Below are positions 6,942 through 14,064 of a stretch of 18,941 bases of DNA, one piece after another (the stretch's first letter is position 1; every line of letters starts with the position of its first letter). Origin of the DNA: Ruminococcaceae bacterium UBA6392 (lineage in GTDB: Bacteria > Bacillota > Clostridia > Oscillospirales > Acutalibacteraceae); assembly GCA_002438685.1 (NCBI GenBank), contig DJQG01000129.1, positions 11,685-30,625 of the forward strand, in the 5' to 3' direction. Position numbers and translations under genes: made by a program. Under the pieces are notes generated by a model. The model saw nothing but the letters and a program-made list of their open reading frames with translations. It had not been told where the DNA came from and ran no database searches.

Positions 6942-8636
6942 ATGGCAAACAAAGACACTCAGCGGACTTCTGCCGAGTCATACCGTGACGACAGAAAGGC
7001 CCGCCTCGCTCAGTCTGCGAAAAAGAGTCAGAAAAAGAGCGAGAAGAGCAAAGCTGCGGCAAAGATAGTCAAGATGGTAATTGCTATCGTTCTCGCCGTT
7101 ATAGTTGCAGGCGGCATCGTATGGAAAGTTCTTGACGATACTGCCGTTATCAAGAAGAATACCACCGTATTCTCCGTCGGCGATGACATACGCGTTTCGG
7201 AAGTTGAGTTTACATATTACTACAGCCAGTATCTCAACAACATCTATTCATACGCTCAGCAGTATGCTACATACGGCTACAACATCGGCATCGACTCCAC
7301 GAAGTCGCCCGATGAGCAGAACTACGGCACCGATGCGGACGGCAAGGATATGCTTCTCTCCGATTACATCAAGGACGAGACTATATCCGCTCTCCAGTCC
7401 TACAAGATTCTCTATGCGGAGGCTCTAAAGGTCGGATACAAGCTCACCGACGATGAGCAGAAGTCGATAGACGATCAGATCGAAGAACTCAGGAACACCG
7501 CCGCAGAGGATAACTATTCTCTCAACGCTTACCTCAAGGCAAGTTATGGCAAGGGCGTAAATGAGAAGTTCATGCGCAAGCAGCTCGAGATGCAGAATAT
7601 CGTCACAAGATATCAGAACGATACTTCAACAAACCTTACCAACTCCTACAGTGACGCTGACATCAAGGCTGTCTACGATGCAGATCCCAGCGCATATAAC
7701 GCAGTTGACGCAAGAACTCTTTCTTTTGCAGTAGAAACTCTCACTGCAAAGGACGGCGAGTCCGATGAGCAGCTTGCTGCCCGTCAGAAGGCAGCTGCCG
7801 CAAAAGTCAAAGCTGAAGCAGAAGCTGCTCTCAAAGCCTGCACCAGCGAAAAGGCTTTCCTTGAGCAGGCAAAGAAAAAGAACAGCTCCACCGAGGATTA
7901 CGACGCAGAGTCCGCAACCGCTCTCACCGAGGCCGCAAAGTCGACCCTCACCTCTTATGTTTCCGAAGATGCTGCCAAGTGGGCGTTCGACAGCGCAAGA
8001 AAATCCGGCGATGTCAAGCTCTTTGAAGTCGGCAGCGACGGCAATGTAACATCTTATGTTATCCTCTATATCAGCAAGGGCAGTTACGCTCCTATGGCAG
8101 CGAATGTAAGACATATACTTATTTCATTCACCGACGACACCAGCTCCAGCTCAGAGGCTACCGACGAGCAGAAGAAGGCAGCAAAGTCTTCTGCAGAGGA
8201 AATCTACAAGCAGTGGCAGAGCGGCGCAAAGACCGAGGATTCGTTCGCAGCCCTTGCAAAAGAGAAGTCCAAAGACACCGGAAGCGCGGCTGACGGCGGA
8301 CTTATCAGCGGCATCACCGCAAACTCCAACTATGTCGAATCTTTCCGCAACTGGGCTACCGACAGCAGCAGAAAAGTCGGCGACACCGGCATCATTGAGT
8401 CCGAGTACGGATATCATATTATGTTCTATTCGGGCAAGGATTACGCCTGGAAGAGCACAATTCGCTCCACTAAATCCAGCGAAGACTTCGAGAAAAAACT
8501 GACCGAGCTTGAGGGTTCTGATGAGTACAAGCTCAAGAAGAACGACAAGAAAATCGACAAGGCTCTCAAGTCCTACCTCAAATCTTTCAAGCAGCGCCTT
8601 GCAATGAGCAACAGCACCGCAAATAAGAGTAGCTAA
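6942..8636 (+). CDS. membrane-anchored parvulin peptidyl-prolyl isomerase (PrsA/SurA type foldase)
   Basis: This 564-residue protein is an extracytoplasmic foldase that helps secreted proteins fold. A lysine-rich cytoplasmic tail (residues 1-41) precedes one transmembrane helix (42-63). A SurA-like helical region with many Lys, Ala and Glu residues follows. The parvulin PpiC domain runs at about 386-495, with the typical VRHILISF opening, an AADGGLI core and a closing YGYHIMFYSG. There is no lipobox cysteine, so unlike Bacillus PrsA it is held by an uncleaved helix rather than a lipid. The PpiC domain has a serine- and lysine-rich insert after its first strand. The ATG at 6942 has AAAGGA about ten bases upstream; an ATG ten bases earlier is out of frame. 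It has its own promoter and a strong terminator. Confidence 0.9.
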   Translation: MANKDTQRTSAESYRDDRKARLAQSAKKSQKKSEKSKAAAKIVKMVIAIVLAVIVAGGIVWKVLDDTAVIKKNTTVFSVGDDIRVSEVEFTYYYSQYLNNIYSYAQQYATYGYNIGIDSTKSPDEQNYGTDADGKDMLLSDYIKDETISALQSYKILYAEALKVGYKLTDDEQKSIDDQIEELRNTAAEDNYSLNAYLKASYGKGVNEKFMRKQLEMQNIVTRYQNDTSTNLTNSYSDADIKAVYDADPSAYNAVDARTLSFAVETLTAKDGESDEQLAARQKAAAAKVKAEAEAALKACTSEKAFLEQAKKKNSSTEDYDAESATALTEAAKSTLTSYVSEDAAKWAFDSARKSGDVKLFEVGSDGNVTSYVILYISKGSYAPMAANVRHILISFTDDTSSSSEATDEQKKAAKSSAEEIYKQWQSGAKTEDSFAALAKEKSKDTGSAADGGLISGITANSNYVESFRNWATDSSRKVGDTGIIESEYGYHIMFYSGKDYAWKSTIRSTKSSEDFEKKLTELEGSDEYKLKKNDKKIDKALKSYLKSFKQRLAMSNSTANKSS

Positions 8637-8640
8637 AAAA

Positions 8641-8674
8641 TCCCTCGGGAGGTAAAACTTCCGAGGGATTTTTT
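8641..8674 (+). terminator. intrinsic terminator of the foldase gene
   Basis: An 11-bp stem (8641-8651 with 8658-8668, including one G-U pair) and a 6-base loop are followed by six T. A run of A before the stem lets it work on the minus strand too. It begins four bases after the stop codon. Confidence 0.9.
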
Positions 8675-8681
8675 CGTGCAT

Positions 8682-8723
8682 AAATCAACAGCCCGGGACT
8701 TTTACATCCCGAGCTGTTGATTT
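8682..8723 (-). terminator. terminator of the SCIFF maturase gene, bidirectional
   Basis: A long inverted repeat pairs 8682-8692 with 8713-8723 and 8694-8698 with 8707-8711, with one C-A mismatch and an 8-base loop. It directly abuts the stop codon of the minus-strand radical SAM gene. T tracts flank both sides, so it can back up the foldase terminator as well. Confidence 0.8.
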
Positions 8724-10088
8724 TTATTCGTCCGCAAGAGCGGCTTTTATCATTATTGCACACTCGAGTCGCTTCTGTTCGAGAGCGCAGGAGAGCTTGT
8801 GCGGCTTGAAGATAGTGTTGTTATACTGCATATTATTGGCGTTGCATCCGCCGCTGCAATAGAACTTCGCCCAGCAGTCGGCACATTCTTCCTTTGAGTA
8901 GATATTCGCCTTCGAGAACATCCTCTTCATCTTGTAGTCAATGGAATCGTCAAGCACGCTGCCCATCTTCCACTCATCCATACCTACAAACTGATGACAG
9001 GGATAGATATCGCCCTCGGGAGTGACGGCGACATACTCGTTTCCGCAGCTGCATCCGCGAAGTCTCTTTATAGCACACGGACCCTGATCAAGGTCGATCA
9101 TGAAATGGAAAAAGTTGAAGCTCGTACCGTTCTTCTTTCGCTCTATAAGTATCTTTGAAAGCTTCTCATATTCCTCTGCAATAGCCGGAAGATCGCTTTC
9201 GGTCAGCGCATATGGCAGCTCGGGATCGGTAACAACAGGTTCGACAGAAATCTGATCGAATCCAAGCTCGTTGAGATGCATGACATCATCGGTGAAGTCA
9301 AGATTATATTTTGTAAATGTACCGCGGACATAATATTCCTTGTCCCCTCTCTCGGCGACAAGCTTCTTATACTTCGGAACGATTATGTCGTAGCTGCCCT
9401 TCTTGTTGACGGTCGGGCGCAGACGGTCGTTTACTTCTTTTCTGCCGTCGAGCGAGAGAACGACGTTCGACATCTTGCGGTTGATAAAATCAATGCTGTC
9501 ATCGTCGAGCAGAATACCGTTCGTAGTCATTGTGAAGCGGAAGTTCTTGTTGTGCTCTTTCTCGATCGACCTTGCATACTCGACAACCTTTTTCACGACA
9601 TCGAGATTCATGAGCGGCTCGCCGCCGAAGAAGTCAAGCTCGAGATTATGTCTGTTTGCGGAATGTTCGATAAGGAAATCTATCGCAGCCTTGCCGACCT
9701 CGAAAGGCATGAGCTTTCTGCCATGGCCGAAATCGCCCTGAGCGGCAAAGCAATACTCGCAGCGTAGATTGCAGTCATGGGATATGTTGAGGCACATAGA
9801 CTTTATCGGAGCCTCGGTGAGCATATCCGCAAAGGGTCTGTAGGTATCCTCGGAGAAAAGAGAATCGTCATCGCACAGAGCCTTGAGCTCGGCATAAGTG
9901 TCGATAATATCCTGCTTATCAAACCCCTCGTTCACAAGAGTTGAGATAATCTCATCGGGACATTCGCCCTTGAGCTTTTCCGTAAAGAAATCAAGCAGTC
10001 TGTATGCAAGCTCGTCCACAATATGAACGGCGCCGCTGTTTGTGTCAATGACTATGTAGTAGCCGTTGAGAAAATATTTATGTATCAT
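8724..10088 (-). CDS. SCIFF (ranthipeptide) radical SAM maturase, SPASM domain
   Basis: This 454-residue radical SAM/SPASM enzyme belongs with the SCIFF maturases such as CteB of Clostridium thermocellum, which form a thioether bridge in the six-Cys precursor. The N-terminal 85 residues (HKYFLNGYYIVIDTNSGAVH onward) look like the family's peptide-binding RRE domain. The AdoMet cluster motif CNLRCEYC begins near residue 105. A C-terminal SPASM region is rich in cysteines (CAIKRLRGCSCG, YPCHQF, CADCW, YCSGGC, SCALEQKRLEC) for two auxiliary 4Fe-4S clusters. The ATG at 10088-10086 has GGGGAG about twelve bases upstream. The precursor gene lies 117 bases upstream on the same strand, separated by a hairpin. 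Function is well supported by this pairing; the final role of the peptide is uncertain. Confidence 0.95.
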   Translation of the reverse strand: MIHKYFLNGYYIVIDTNSGAVHIVDELAYRLLDFFTEKLKGECPDEIISTLVNEGFDKQDIIDTYAELKALCDDDSLFSEDTYRPFADMLTEAPIKSMCLNISHDCNLRCEYCFAAQGDFGHGRKLMPFEVGKAAIDFLIEHSANRHNLELDFFGGEPLMNLDVVKKVVEYARSIEKEHNKNFRFTMTTNGILLDDDSIDFINRKMSNVVLSLDGRKEVNDRLRPTVNKKGSYDIIVPKYKKLVAERGDKEYYVRGTFTKYNLDFTDDVMHLNELGFDQISVEPVVTDPELPYALTESDLPAIAEEYEKLSKILIERKKNGTSFNFFHFMIDLDQGPCAIKRLRGCSCGNEYVAVTPEGDIYPCHQFVGMDEWKMGSVLDDSIDYKMKRMFSKANIYSKEECADCWAKFYCSGGCNANNMQYNNTIFKPHKLSCALEQKRLECAIMIKAALADE

Positions 10089-10121
10089 ATACGCCGGGTC
10101 TCCCCGCTTTCGCTCCTTTTA

Positions 10122-10139
10122 GCCGCGGCTATTCGCGGC
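10122..10139 (-). other. small GC hairpin before the maturase ribosome site
   Basis: GCCGCG (10122-10127) pairs with CGCGGC (10134-10139) across a 6-base loop, a few bases upstream of an AAAGGAG in the leader of the radical SAM gene. It might modulate translation, but it is short and could be fortuitous. Confidence 0.3.
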
Positions 10140-10159
10140 AAATTGTTTCAGACAGAATT

Positions 10160-10188
10160 TTAGGGACAGGCGCAAAGCCTGCCCCTAA
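10160..10188 (-). other. intercistronic hairpin between SCIFF precursor and maturase genes
   Basis: Twelve bases (10160-10171) pair with 10177-10188 across a 5-base loop, with one G-U pair, 17 bases after the precursor stop. On the minus strand it is followed by AAAATTCTG, not a T run, so it is a weak terminator at most. It may protect the precursor transcript and set a precursor excess over enzyme (inference). Confidence 0.6.
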
Positions 10189-10205
10189 TTTACGTTCAAA
10201 TCAGA

Positions 10206-10343
10206 TTACTTCTCGCACTTCTGGTTAGCAACGGTGCAGGAAGTCTTGCAAGCCGACTGGCAGGAAGCCTGGCACTCGCCGCAGCCGCCCTTAGCAGCGC
10301 TCTCCTTGAGATTCGAAGCGTTGATGGTCTTGATGTGTTTCAT
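10206..10343 (-). CDS. SCIFF (six-cysteine-in-forty-five) ranthipeptide precursor
   Basis: The gene encodes exactly 45 residues with six cysteines (C21, C24, C28, C32, C36, C43), the definition of the SCIFF family. The leader begins MKHIKTINASNLKE, and the core reads CGECQASCQSACKTSC followed by TVANQKCEK. In C. thermocellum CteA, maturation links Cys32 to Thr37; both residues are present at the same positions here. Ranthipeptides have been linked to population-density signalling in a cellulolytic clostridium, but the role here is unknown. No exporter or protease gene is adjacent. The ATG at 10343-10341 follows TGGAGGTG. A strong promoter precedes it, right after upp, and the radical SAM maturase follows. 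Confidence 0.96.
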   Translation of the reverse strand: MKHIKTINASNLKESAAKGGCGECQASCQSACKTSCTVANQKCEK

Positions 10344-10373
10344 GATATAACACCTCCAAAATTTACTGAAATG

Positions 10374-10402
10374 ATTATAACATAATAGTCCGGGTATTGC
10401 AA
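10374..10402 (-). promoter_or_regulatory. promoter of the SCIFF precursor gene
   Basis: On the minus strand, TTGCAA (10402-10397) and a perfect TATAAT (10379-10374) are exactly 17 bases apart. The -35 box starts seven bases past the upp stop codon, so the peptide cassette is separately transcribed although it follows upp on the same strand. The -10 box lies about 30 bases before the ATG. Confidence 0.8.
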
Positions 10403-10408
10403 GTGCAA

Positions 10409-11038
10409 TTATTTCGTGCCGAAGATTCTGTCGCCGGCGTCGCCGAGACCGGGAACGATATAACCATGATCGTTGAGCTTCTCGTCCTTTGCAGCGGCAA
10501 AGATATCAACGTCGGGATGAGCCTTGCTGAGAGCCTCAAGTCCCTCGGGAGCCGCAATGATGCACATGAACTTTATCGACTTGGGATTTCTCTTCTTGAT
10601 CTGGGTTATAGCATCGATAGCCGAGCCGCCTGTGGCAAGCATGGGATCGAGAACAATAACATCGCGCTCGCCGATATCGCTGGGCAGCTTGCAATAATAT
10701 TCAACAGGCTGCAGGGTTGCGGGGTCACGATAAAGACCAATATGACCGACTCTGGCGGAAGGAACAAGGGTCAGAACGCCGTCAACCATACCGAGACCGG
10801 CTCTGAGAATCGGGACAAAAGCGAGCTTCTTGCCTGCAAGAGCCTTTGTGGTCATCTTGGAAACGGGAGTCTCGATCTCAACATCCTTGAGAGGAAGGTC
10901 TCTTGTCGCCTCATAGCACATGAGCATAGCAATCTCGCCGACAAGAGTGCGGAACTCTTTGGAAGCGGTGTGCTTGTCTCTGAGGATAGACAGCTTATGC
11001 TGAATAAGCGGGTGATTTGTTATTGTTATGTTTGCCAT
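10409..11038 (-). CDS. upp: uracil phosphoribosyltransferase
   Basis: The enzyme makes UMP from uracil and PRPP in pyrimidine salvage, in the cytoplasm. It has 209 residues, the normal length. The PRPP-binding loop is VIVLDPMLATGGSA (about 127-140), with the conserved DPMLATGGS. The uracil-binding C-terminal segment IVPGLGDAGDRIFGT is intact, as is PILRAGLGMVDG near residues 76-87. The ATG at 11038 follows GGAGGAG. It is the last gene of the tsaE-tsaB-rpiB-upp run, 46 bases after rpiB. A upp next to rpiB is a common arrangement in Firmicutes. No convincing terminator follows it; the next promoter begins almost at once. Confidence 0.98.
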   Translation of the reverse strand: MANITITNHPLIQHKLSILRDKHTASKEFRTLVGEIAMLMCYEATRDLPLKDVEIETPVSKMTTKALAGKKLAFVPILRAGLGMVDGVLTLVPSARVGHIGLYRDPATLQPVEYYCKLPSDIGERDVIVLDPMLATGGSAIDAITQIKKRNPKSIKFMCIIAAPEGLEALSKAHPDVDIFAAAKDEKLNDHGYIVPGLGDAGDRIFGTK

Positions 11039-11084
11039 TTTTGAACTCCTCCAGATATATATAATTTGAAAATTTCTGACTTCT

Positions 11085-11537
11085 TTATTTTGAGAACTTT
11101 TCGTTCTCTATAGCCATGACCTGATCAATTCTTCTCTGGTGTCTCTCTTCGCCGCTGAAAGGCGTGTCGACAAAAAGATCGACCATATCGAGCGCAAGAC
11201 CCGCGCCTATAACTCTGCTGCCGAGGCAAAGGACATTTGCATCGTTATGGAGTCTTGTCATGCGCGCGGAGAAAGTATCTGCGCAGTTTGCGGCTCTGAC
11301 TCCCCTGACCTTATTTGCCGCCATCGAGATGCCGACGCCGGTACCGCAGCAAAAGATGCCGAGCTTGCACTCACCGGACGCGACTGCCTCGCCCGCTATC
11401 TTCGCGAAAACAGCATAGTCAACGGACTTATCGCTGTCAGTTCCGAAGTCCTTGACATCGAAGCCTCTCTCCAAAAGATGTTTTTTGATTTCCTCCTTGA
11501 GAGGATATCCTGCATGGTCAGCAGCAAGAGCTATCAT
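11085..11537 (-). CDS. rpiB: ribose-5-phosphate isomerase B
   Basis: RpiB interconverts ribose 5-phosphate and ribulose 5-phosphate in the pentose phosphate pathway, or acts on allose phosphate in some members. The 150-residue protein has the family's ADHAGYPLKEEI start (Asp7, His8), the phosphate/active-site loop FCCGTGVGISMAANK with Cys64, and the NDANVLCLGSRV block with His97 nearby. Lactobacillus-type LacA/LacB relatives are less likely because it stands alone and keeps the typical RpiB motifs. The ATG at 11537 follows AAAGGAG. It starts 19 bases after tsaB and supplies, in principle, the ribose phosphate from which the PRPP used by the following upp product is made. Confidence 0.95.
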   Translation of the reverse strand: MIALAADHAGYPLKEEIKKHLLERGFDVKDFGTDSDKSVDYAVFAKIAGEAVASGECKLGIFCCGTGVGISMAANKVRGVRAANCADTFSARMTRLHNDANVLCLGSRVIGAGLALDMVDLFVDTPFSGEERHQRRIDQVMAIENEKFSK

Positions 11538-11556
11538 GATAATTTCTCCTTTTGAT

Positions 11557-12261
11557 TTATTGATTATGAGACTTTTTCAGGCTGAGTTCACGCTCCGCCT
11601 GCGAAGGTCTCAGATATACGGGCAAAAGTTGAGCCGGAGGAATGAAGTTCATATTCTCGCACACGGCGGCACAAGCGGCTCCGTATGCACGCTGAAAACG
11701 CCTGCTGTCCTGCGCGAGGCTAACGCTCTCAAAGCTGTCTTTAACAGCCTGATAAGCGATATGCGCTCCGTCTCCGACACAAATTATACGCTCATTTGCA
11801 TATTTTTCAAGTATTTCCGGAAGTTTTGATGCGGGAATTGCGTCATCTTCGGTCAATCTCTCAACTTTTCCGTCAAAGCAGCGGAATATTGCCGAATAGA
11901 CCTGCGAACATCTTGCATCCATTGCACAGCAGGCAATGCAGTTATCATAGCGAAGATTATAAGCCATCGTCTTGAGAGTGGACACGCCGCAGCACTTCGT
12001 CTCGTTGGGCATTGCAAGCCCTTTCACGGCGGCGATGCCTATTCTTATACCCGTAAACGAGCCGGGACCGTCGGTTATAACGCAGCCGTCGATATCTGCC
12101 ATTGTGAGGCGTGCGAGGCTGAGAACGGAATCGACCATGGGAAGAAGAGTCTCACTGTGCGTGAGTCCGGCGTTGACAAACGCTTCACTTATCAGCTGCT
12201 CGCCGTCGGTTATAGCGGCGCTCGCTGTTTTTGCGGACGAATCAAGCGCGAGTATCTTCAA
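11557..12261 (-). CDS. tsaB: tRNA t6A37 threonylcarbamoyladenosine biosynthesis protein TsaB
   Basis: TsaB is the inactive ASKHA-fold partner of TsaD, needed with TsaE to place threonylcarbamoyl on A37 of ANN-decoding tRNAs. The protein shows the family start KILALDSSAKTASAAI, the HSETLLPMVDSVL helix, and ITDGPGSFTGIRIGIAAVKGLA. I chose the TTG at 12261 because GAGGTG lies eight bases before it, giving 234 residues. A GTG nine bases upstream at 12270 (237 residues) is in frame but overlaps that ribosome site. The gene overlaps the end of tsaE, so translation is probably coupled. tsaD is not in this window. Confidence 0.94.
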   Translation of the reverse strand: MKILALDSSAKTASAAITDGEQLISEAFVNAGLTHSETLLPMVDSVLSLARLTMADIDGCVITDGPGSFTGIRIGIAAVKGLAMPNETKCCGVSTLKTMAYNLRYDNCIACCAMDARCSQVYSAIFRCFDGKVERLTEDDAIPASKLPEILEKYANERIICVGDGAHIAYQAVKDSFESVSLAQDSRRFQRAYGAACAAVCENMNFIPPAQLLPVYLRPSQAERELSLKKSHNQ

Positions 12262-12688
12262 TTTCGGCACACCTCTCCAAAGTAATTATGCGTTCATTCT
12301 CGTTATCATTCTTGGATATCGAAACTCTTATCGAATTTTCGGGCAGACAGTTCTCGATATTTTCGCTCCACTCGATAACGAGCACACCGCCCATATCGAG
12401 ATAATCAAAAAATCCGGTTGAATAAAGATCGTCCCAAGTAGTAATCCTGTACATGTCAAAATGATAAATCGGTATATCCGCCGGATACTCATGTACAAGC
12501 GCAAATGTCGGGCTGCTGACTTCGCCGTCAAAGTCCATTCCATGCGCAAGTCCTCTTGTAAACGCAGTCTTGCCTGCGCCGAGATCACCGAACAGGGCGA
12601 CAACATCCCCTGCTTTGAGGCTTTTTCCAAGCTGAGCGCCGAACTCCTCGGTCTGTTTTGAAGAATAAGAATGAAAAACCGTCTTCAT
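12242..12688 (-). CDS. tsaE: tRNA threonylcarbamoyladenosine biosynthesis ATPase TsaE
   Basis: TsaE is the P-loop ATPase that drives the TsaB-TsaD complex in t6A synthesis. The protein has Walker A GDLGAGKT (residues 34-41), the conserved SSPTFALVHEY segment (58-68), HFDMYR with Asp78, and IEWSEN with Glu106-Trp107. I start it at the ATG at 12688 (148 residues) because residues from there fit the family's usual N-terminus. The promoter's predicted transcript start also lies near 12718, upstream of this codon but too close to serve earlier TTG/ATG codons at 12721 and 12712. The ribosome site is weak (AAGG about 16 bases upstream). Its end overlaps the start of tsaB by 20 to 29 bases depending on the tsaB start. 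Confidence 0.94.
   Translation of the reverse strand: MKTVFHSYSSKQTEEFGAQLGKSLKAGDVVALFGDLGAGKTAFTRGLAHGMDFDGEVSSPTFALVHEYPADIPIYHFDMYRITTWDDLYSTGFFDYLDMGGVLVIEWSENIENCLPENSIRVSISKNDNENERIITLERCAEIEDTRA
12270..12278 (-). promoter_or_regulatory. ribosome binding site of tsaB
   Basis: GGAGAGGTG on the minus strand lies inside the end of tsaE. Its GAGGTG part is eight bases from the TTG at 12261 but touches the GTG at 12270-12268, which favours the TTG as the real start. Confidence 0.6.
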
Positions 12689-12724
12689 CTGAAAAATACC
12701 GCTGCCTTGCATTAAATTCAAATA

Positions 12725-12752
12725 ATTATATCACACAAATCAAAGATATAAA
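12725..12752 (-). promoter_or_regulatory. probable promoter of the tsaE-tsaB-rpiB-upp operon
   Basis: A perfect TATAAT is at 12730-12725 on the minus strand. The best -35 is TTTATA (12752-12747) with a 16-base spacer, a moderate match. It is back to back with the promoter for the SEDS gene. Confidence 0.5.
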
Positions 12753-12762
12753 AGTATTTTAC

Positions 12763-12791
12763 TTGAATTTGATTAAATTTCGCTTTATAAT
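12763..12791 (+). promoter_or_regulatory. promoter of the RodA/FtsW-type gene
   Basis: TTGAAT (12763-12768) and TATAAT (12786-12791) are 17 bases apart. A second TATAAT at 12797-12802 has no good -35 partner. An AAGGAG ribosome site at 12807-12812 precedes the ATG at 12819. Confidence 0.75.
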
Positions 12792-12818
12792 ATCAGTATA
12801 ATTTCTAAGGAGCTGCCA

Positions 12819-14003
12819 ATGAACATACTTCAGGCAATCAAAAGAGGATTAAAAACTACGGACAAACTGCTGATGTCGCTCTGCCTTCTGACGTCGCTGT
12901 TCGGCGTTCTTATGGTCTACAGTGCCACATACAGCAGCCTTGAGGACGGAAGTCTTATCAGCCGTACGGCACTTGTCATGCTGCTCGCCGTGCTCGTCGG
13001 TGCGGCGATGTGCATAGTCATATCGTTTATCGACTACGAAATAGTTCTCCGCTTCTGGATGATAATCGGCGGCATGTGCCTGCTTATGATGCTTCTGCTT
13101 TTCCCGTTCGGCAGCGGAACAGCAGACAGACCGGATGCAAGAACATGGTTTGATTTCAAAGTCATCAACTTTCAGCCGTCCGAGCTTTTCAAAATAGCGT
13201 TTATAATAACATTCGCCGTCCATCTCGACTATGTCGGCGAAGATATAAACAAGCTCAAGAACGCCCTGCTTCTCTGCGTTCACGGCGGAGTTCCGGCATT
13301 GCTCGTCATTCTGACCGGCGACCTCGGCTCTGCGCTCGTATTCGTTTCGATATTCATTGGCATGATGTTTGCCTCCGGTCTTGCCGCAAGATATTTTGCA
13401 GCCGCCGGAGCGGTCATACTTGCAGCTGTTCCCATACTCTGGTTTGCATTTTTCAGCGACTTCCAGAAAGGTCGTATTCTTGCCGTATATGCCCCGAGCA
13501 AGCTTGACACGGCGCTTTATAAAAAATATATCTTCCAGCAGCAGCAAAGCGTCAACGCCATCGGCAGCGGAAGATTTTTCGGTCGAGGATTCCTCAAAGG
13601 CGCGTATACTCAGTCGCACTCGGTCCCCGTCAATGACAGCGATATGATATTCTCCGTTATCGGCGAAGAGCTCGGATTCGTCGGCGCTTTTGCGGCGCTT
13701 GCGCTTATAGCGCTGATAATCGTCAAGATAGTATTTATCGGAAAACAGTCCAATACAAATATGGGTTCGCTCATCTGCTACGGTACTGCGGTTATGATCG
13801 GCTCGCAGGCTATTATGAACATCGGAATGTGCTTGAAGCTCCTCCCCTGCATCGGCATCACGCTGCCGTTTTTCAGCTCAGGCGGTTCATCAAACCTCTG
13901 CATATATATCGCGATAGGGCTTGTCATGAGCATCTACAGGTGCAGTCAACGCGGTGAGGTGACAAACTTCAGATATAACAGGATAAGCACACCTTTCAAC
14001 TAA
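12819..14003 (+). CDS. SEDS-family peptidoglycan polymerase (RodA/FtsW/SpoVE)
   Basis: This 394-residue membrane protein belongs to the SEDS glycosyltransferases, which polymerise lipid II into glycan strands in partnership with a class B PBP. About ten transmembrane helices are visible. Signatures are FGVLMVYSATYSS in the first helix, INFQPSELFKIAFI, GDLGSALVF, VNDSDMIFSVIGEELGF with the conserved Asp, and GITLPFFSSGGSSN near the end. The short length and the FQPSELFK context favour RodA over FtsW, but the sporulation paralogue SpoVE cannot be excluded. No partner PBP or mre gene is adjacent. It has its own promoter divergent from tsaE and a hairpin after its stop, so it is probably monocistronic. 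Confidence 0.93.
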   Translation: MNILQAIKRGLKTTDKLLMSLCLLTSLFGVLMVYSATYSSLEDGSLISRTALVMLLAVLVGAAMCIVISFIDYEIVLRFWMIIGGMCLLMMLLLFPFGSGTADRPDARTWFDFKVINFQPSELFKIAFIITFAVHLDYVGEDINKLKNALLLCVHGGVPALLVILTGDLGSALVFVSIFIGMMFASGLAARYFAAAGAVILAAVPILWFAFFSDFQKGRILAVYAPSKLDTALYKKYIFQQQQSVNAIGSGRFFGRGFLKGAYTQSHSVPVNDSDMIFSVIGEELGFVGAFAALALIALIIVKIVFIGKQSNTNMGSLICYGTAVMIGSQAIMNIGMCLKLLPCIGITLPFFSSGGSSNLCIYIAIGLVMSIYRCSQRGEVTNFRYNRISTPFN

Positions 14004-14009
14004 ATAAAA

Positions 14010-14043
14010 GACGCTGTACGAAATACTACAGCGTCATATTATA
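14010..14043 (+). terminator. hairpin terminator after the SEDS gene
   Basis: GACGCTGTA (14010-14018) pairs perfectly with TACAGCGTC (14027-14035) across an 8-base loop, followed by an AT-rich ATATTATATTTT run. The tail is not a pure T run, so termination may be partial and the next gene may receive read-through. Confidence 0.55.
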
Positions 14044-14064
14044 TTTTCAGACAAGGAGATCAAA

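Noticed and set aside
10206..10343. The cysteine-rich small protein as a metallothionein or mini-ferredoxin.
   Set aside because: Exact SCIFF length, leader, core pattern and the adjacent maturase explain it better.
10394..10410. A possible upp terminator formed by ATTGC-GCAAT.
   Set aside because: Only five base pairs with no T run on the minus strand; the bases are better explained as the -35 region of the SCIFF promoter.
12797..12802. A second TATAAT before the SEDS gene.
   Set aside because: Its -35 position reads TAAATT, much poorer than the TTGAAT pair of the upstream box.
12849..13619. A long open frame on the minus strand inside the SEDS gene.
   Set aside because: Its product is low-complexity and charged, the mirror of transmembrane codons; the plus-strand protein has family motifs throughout.
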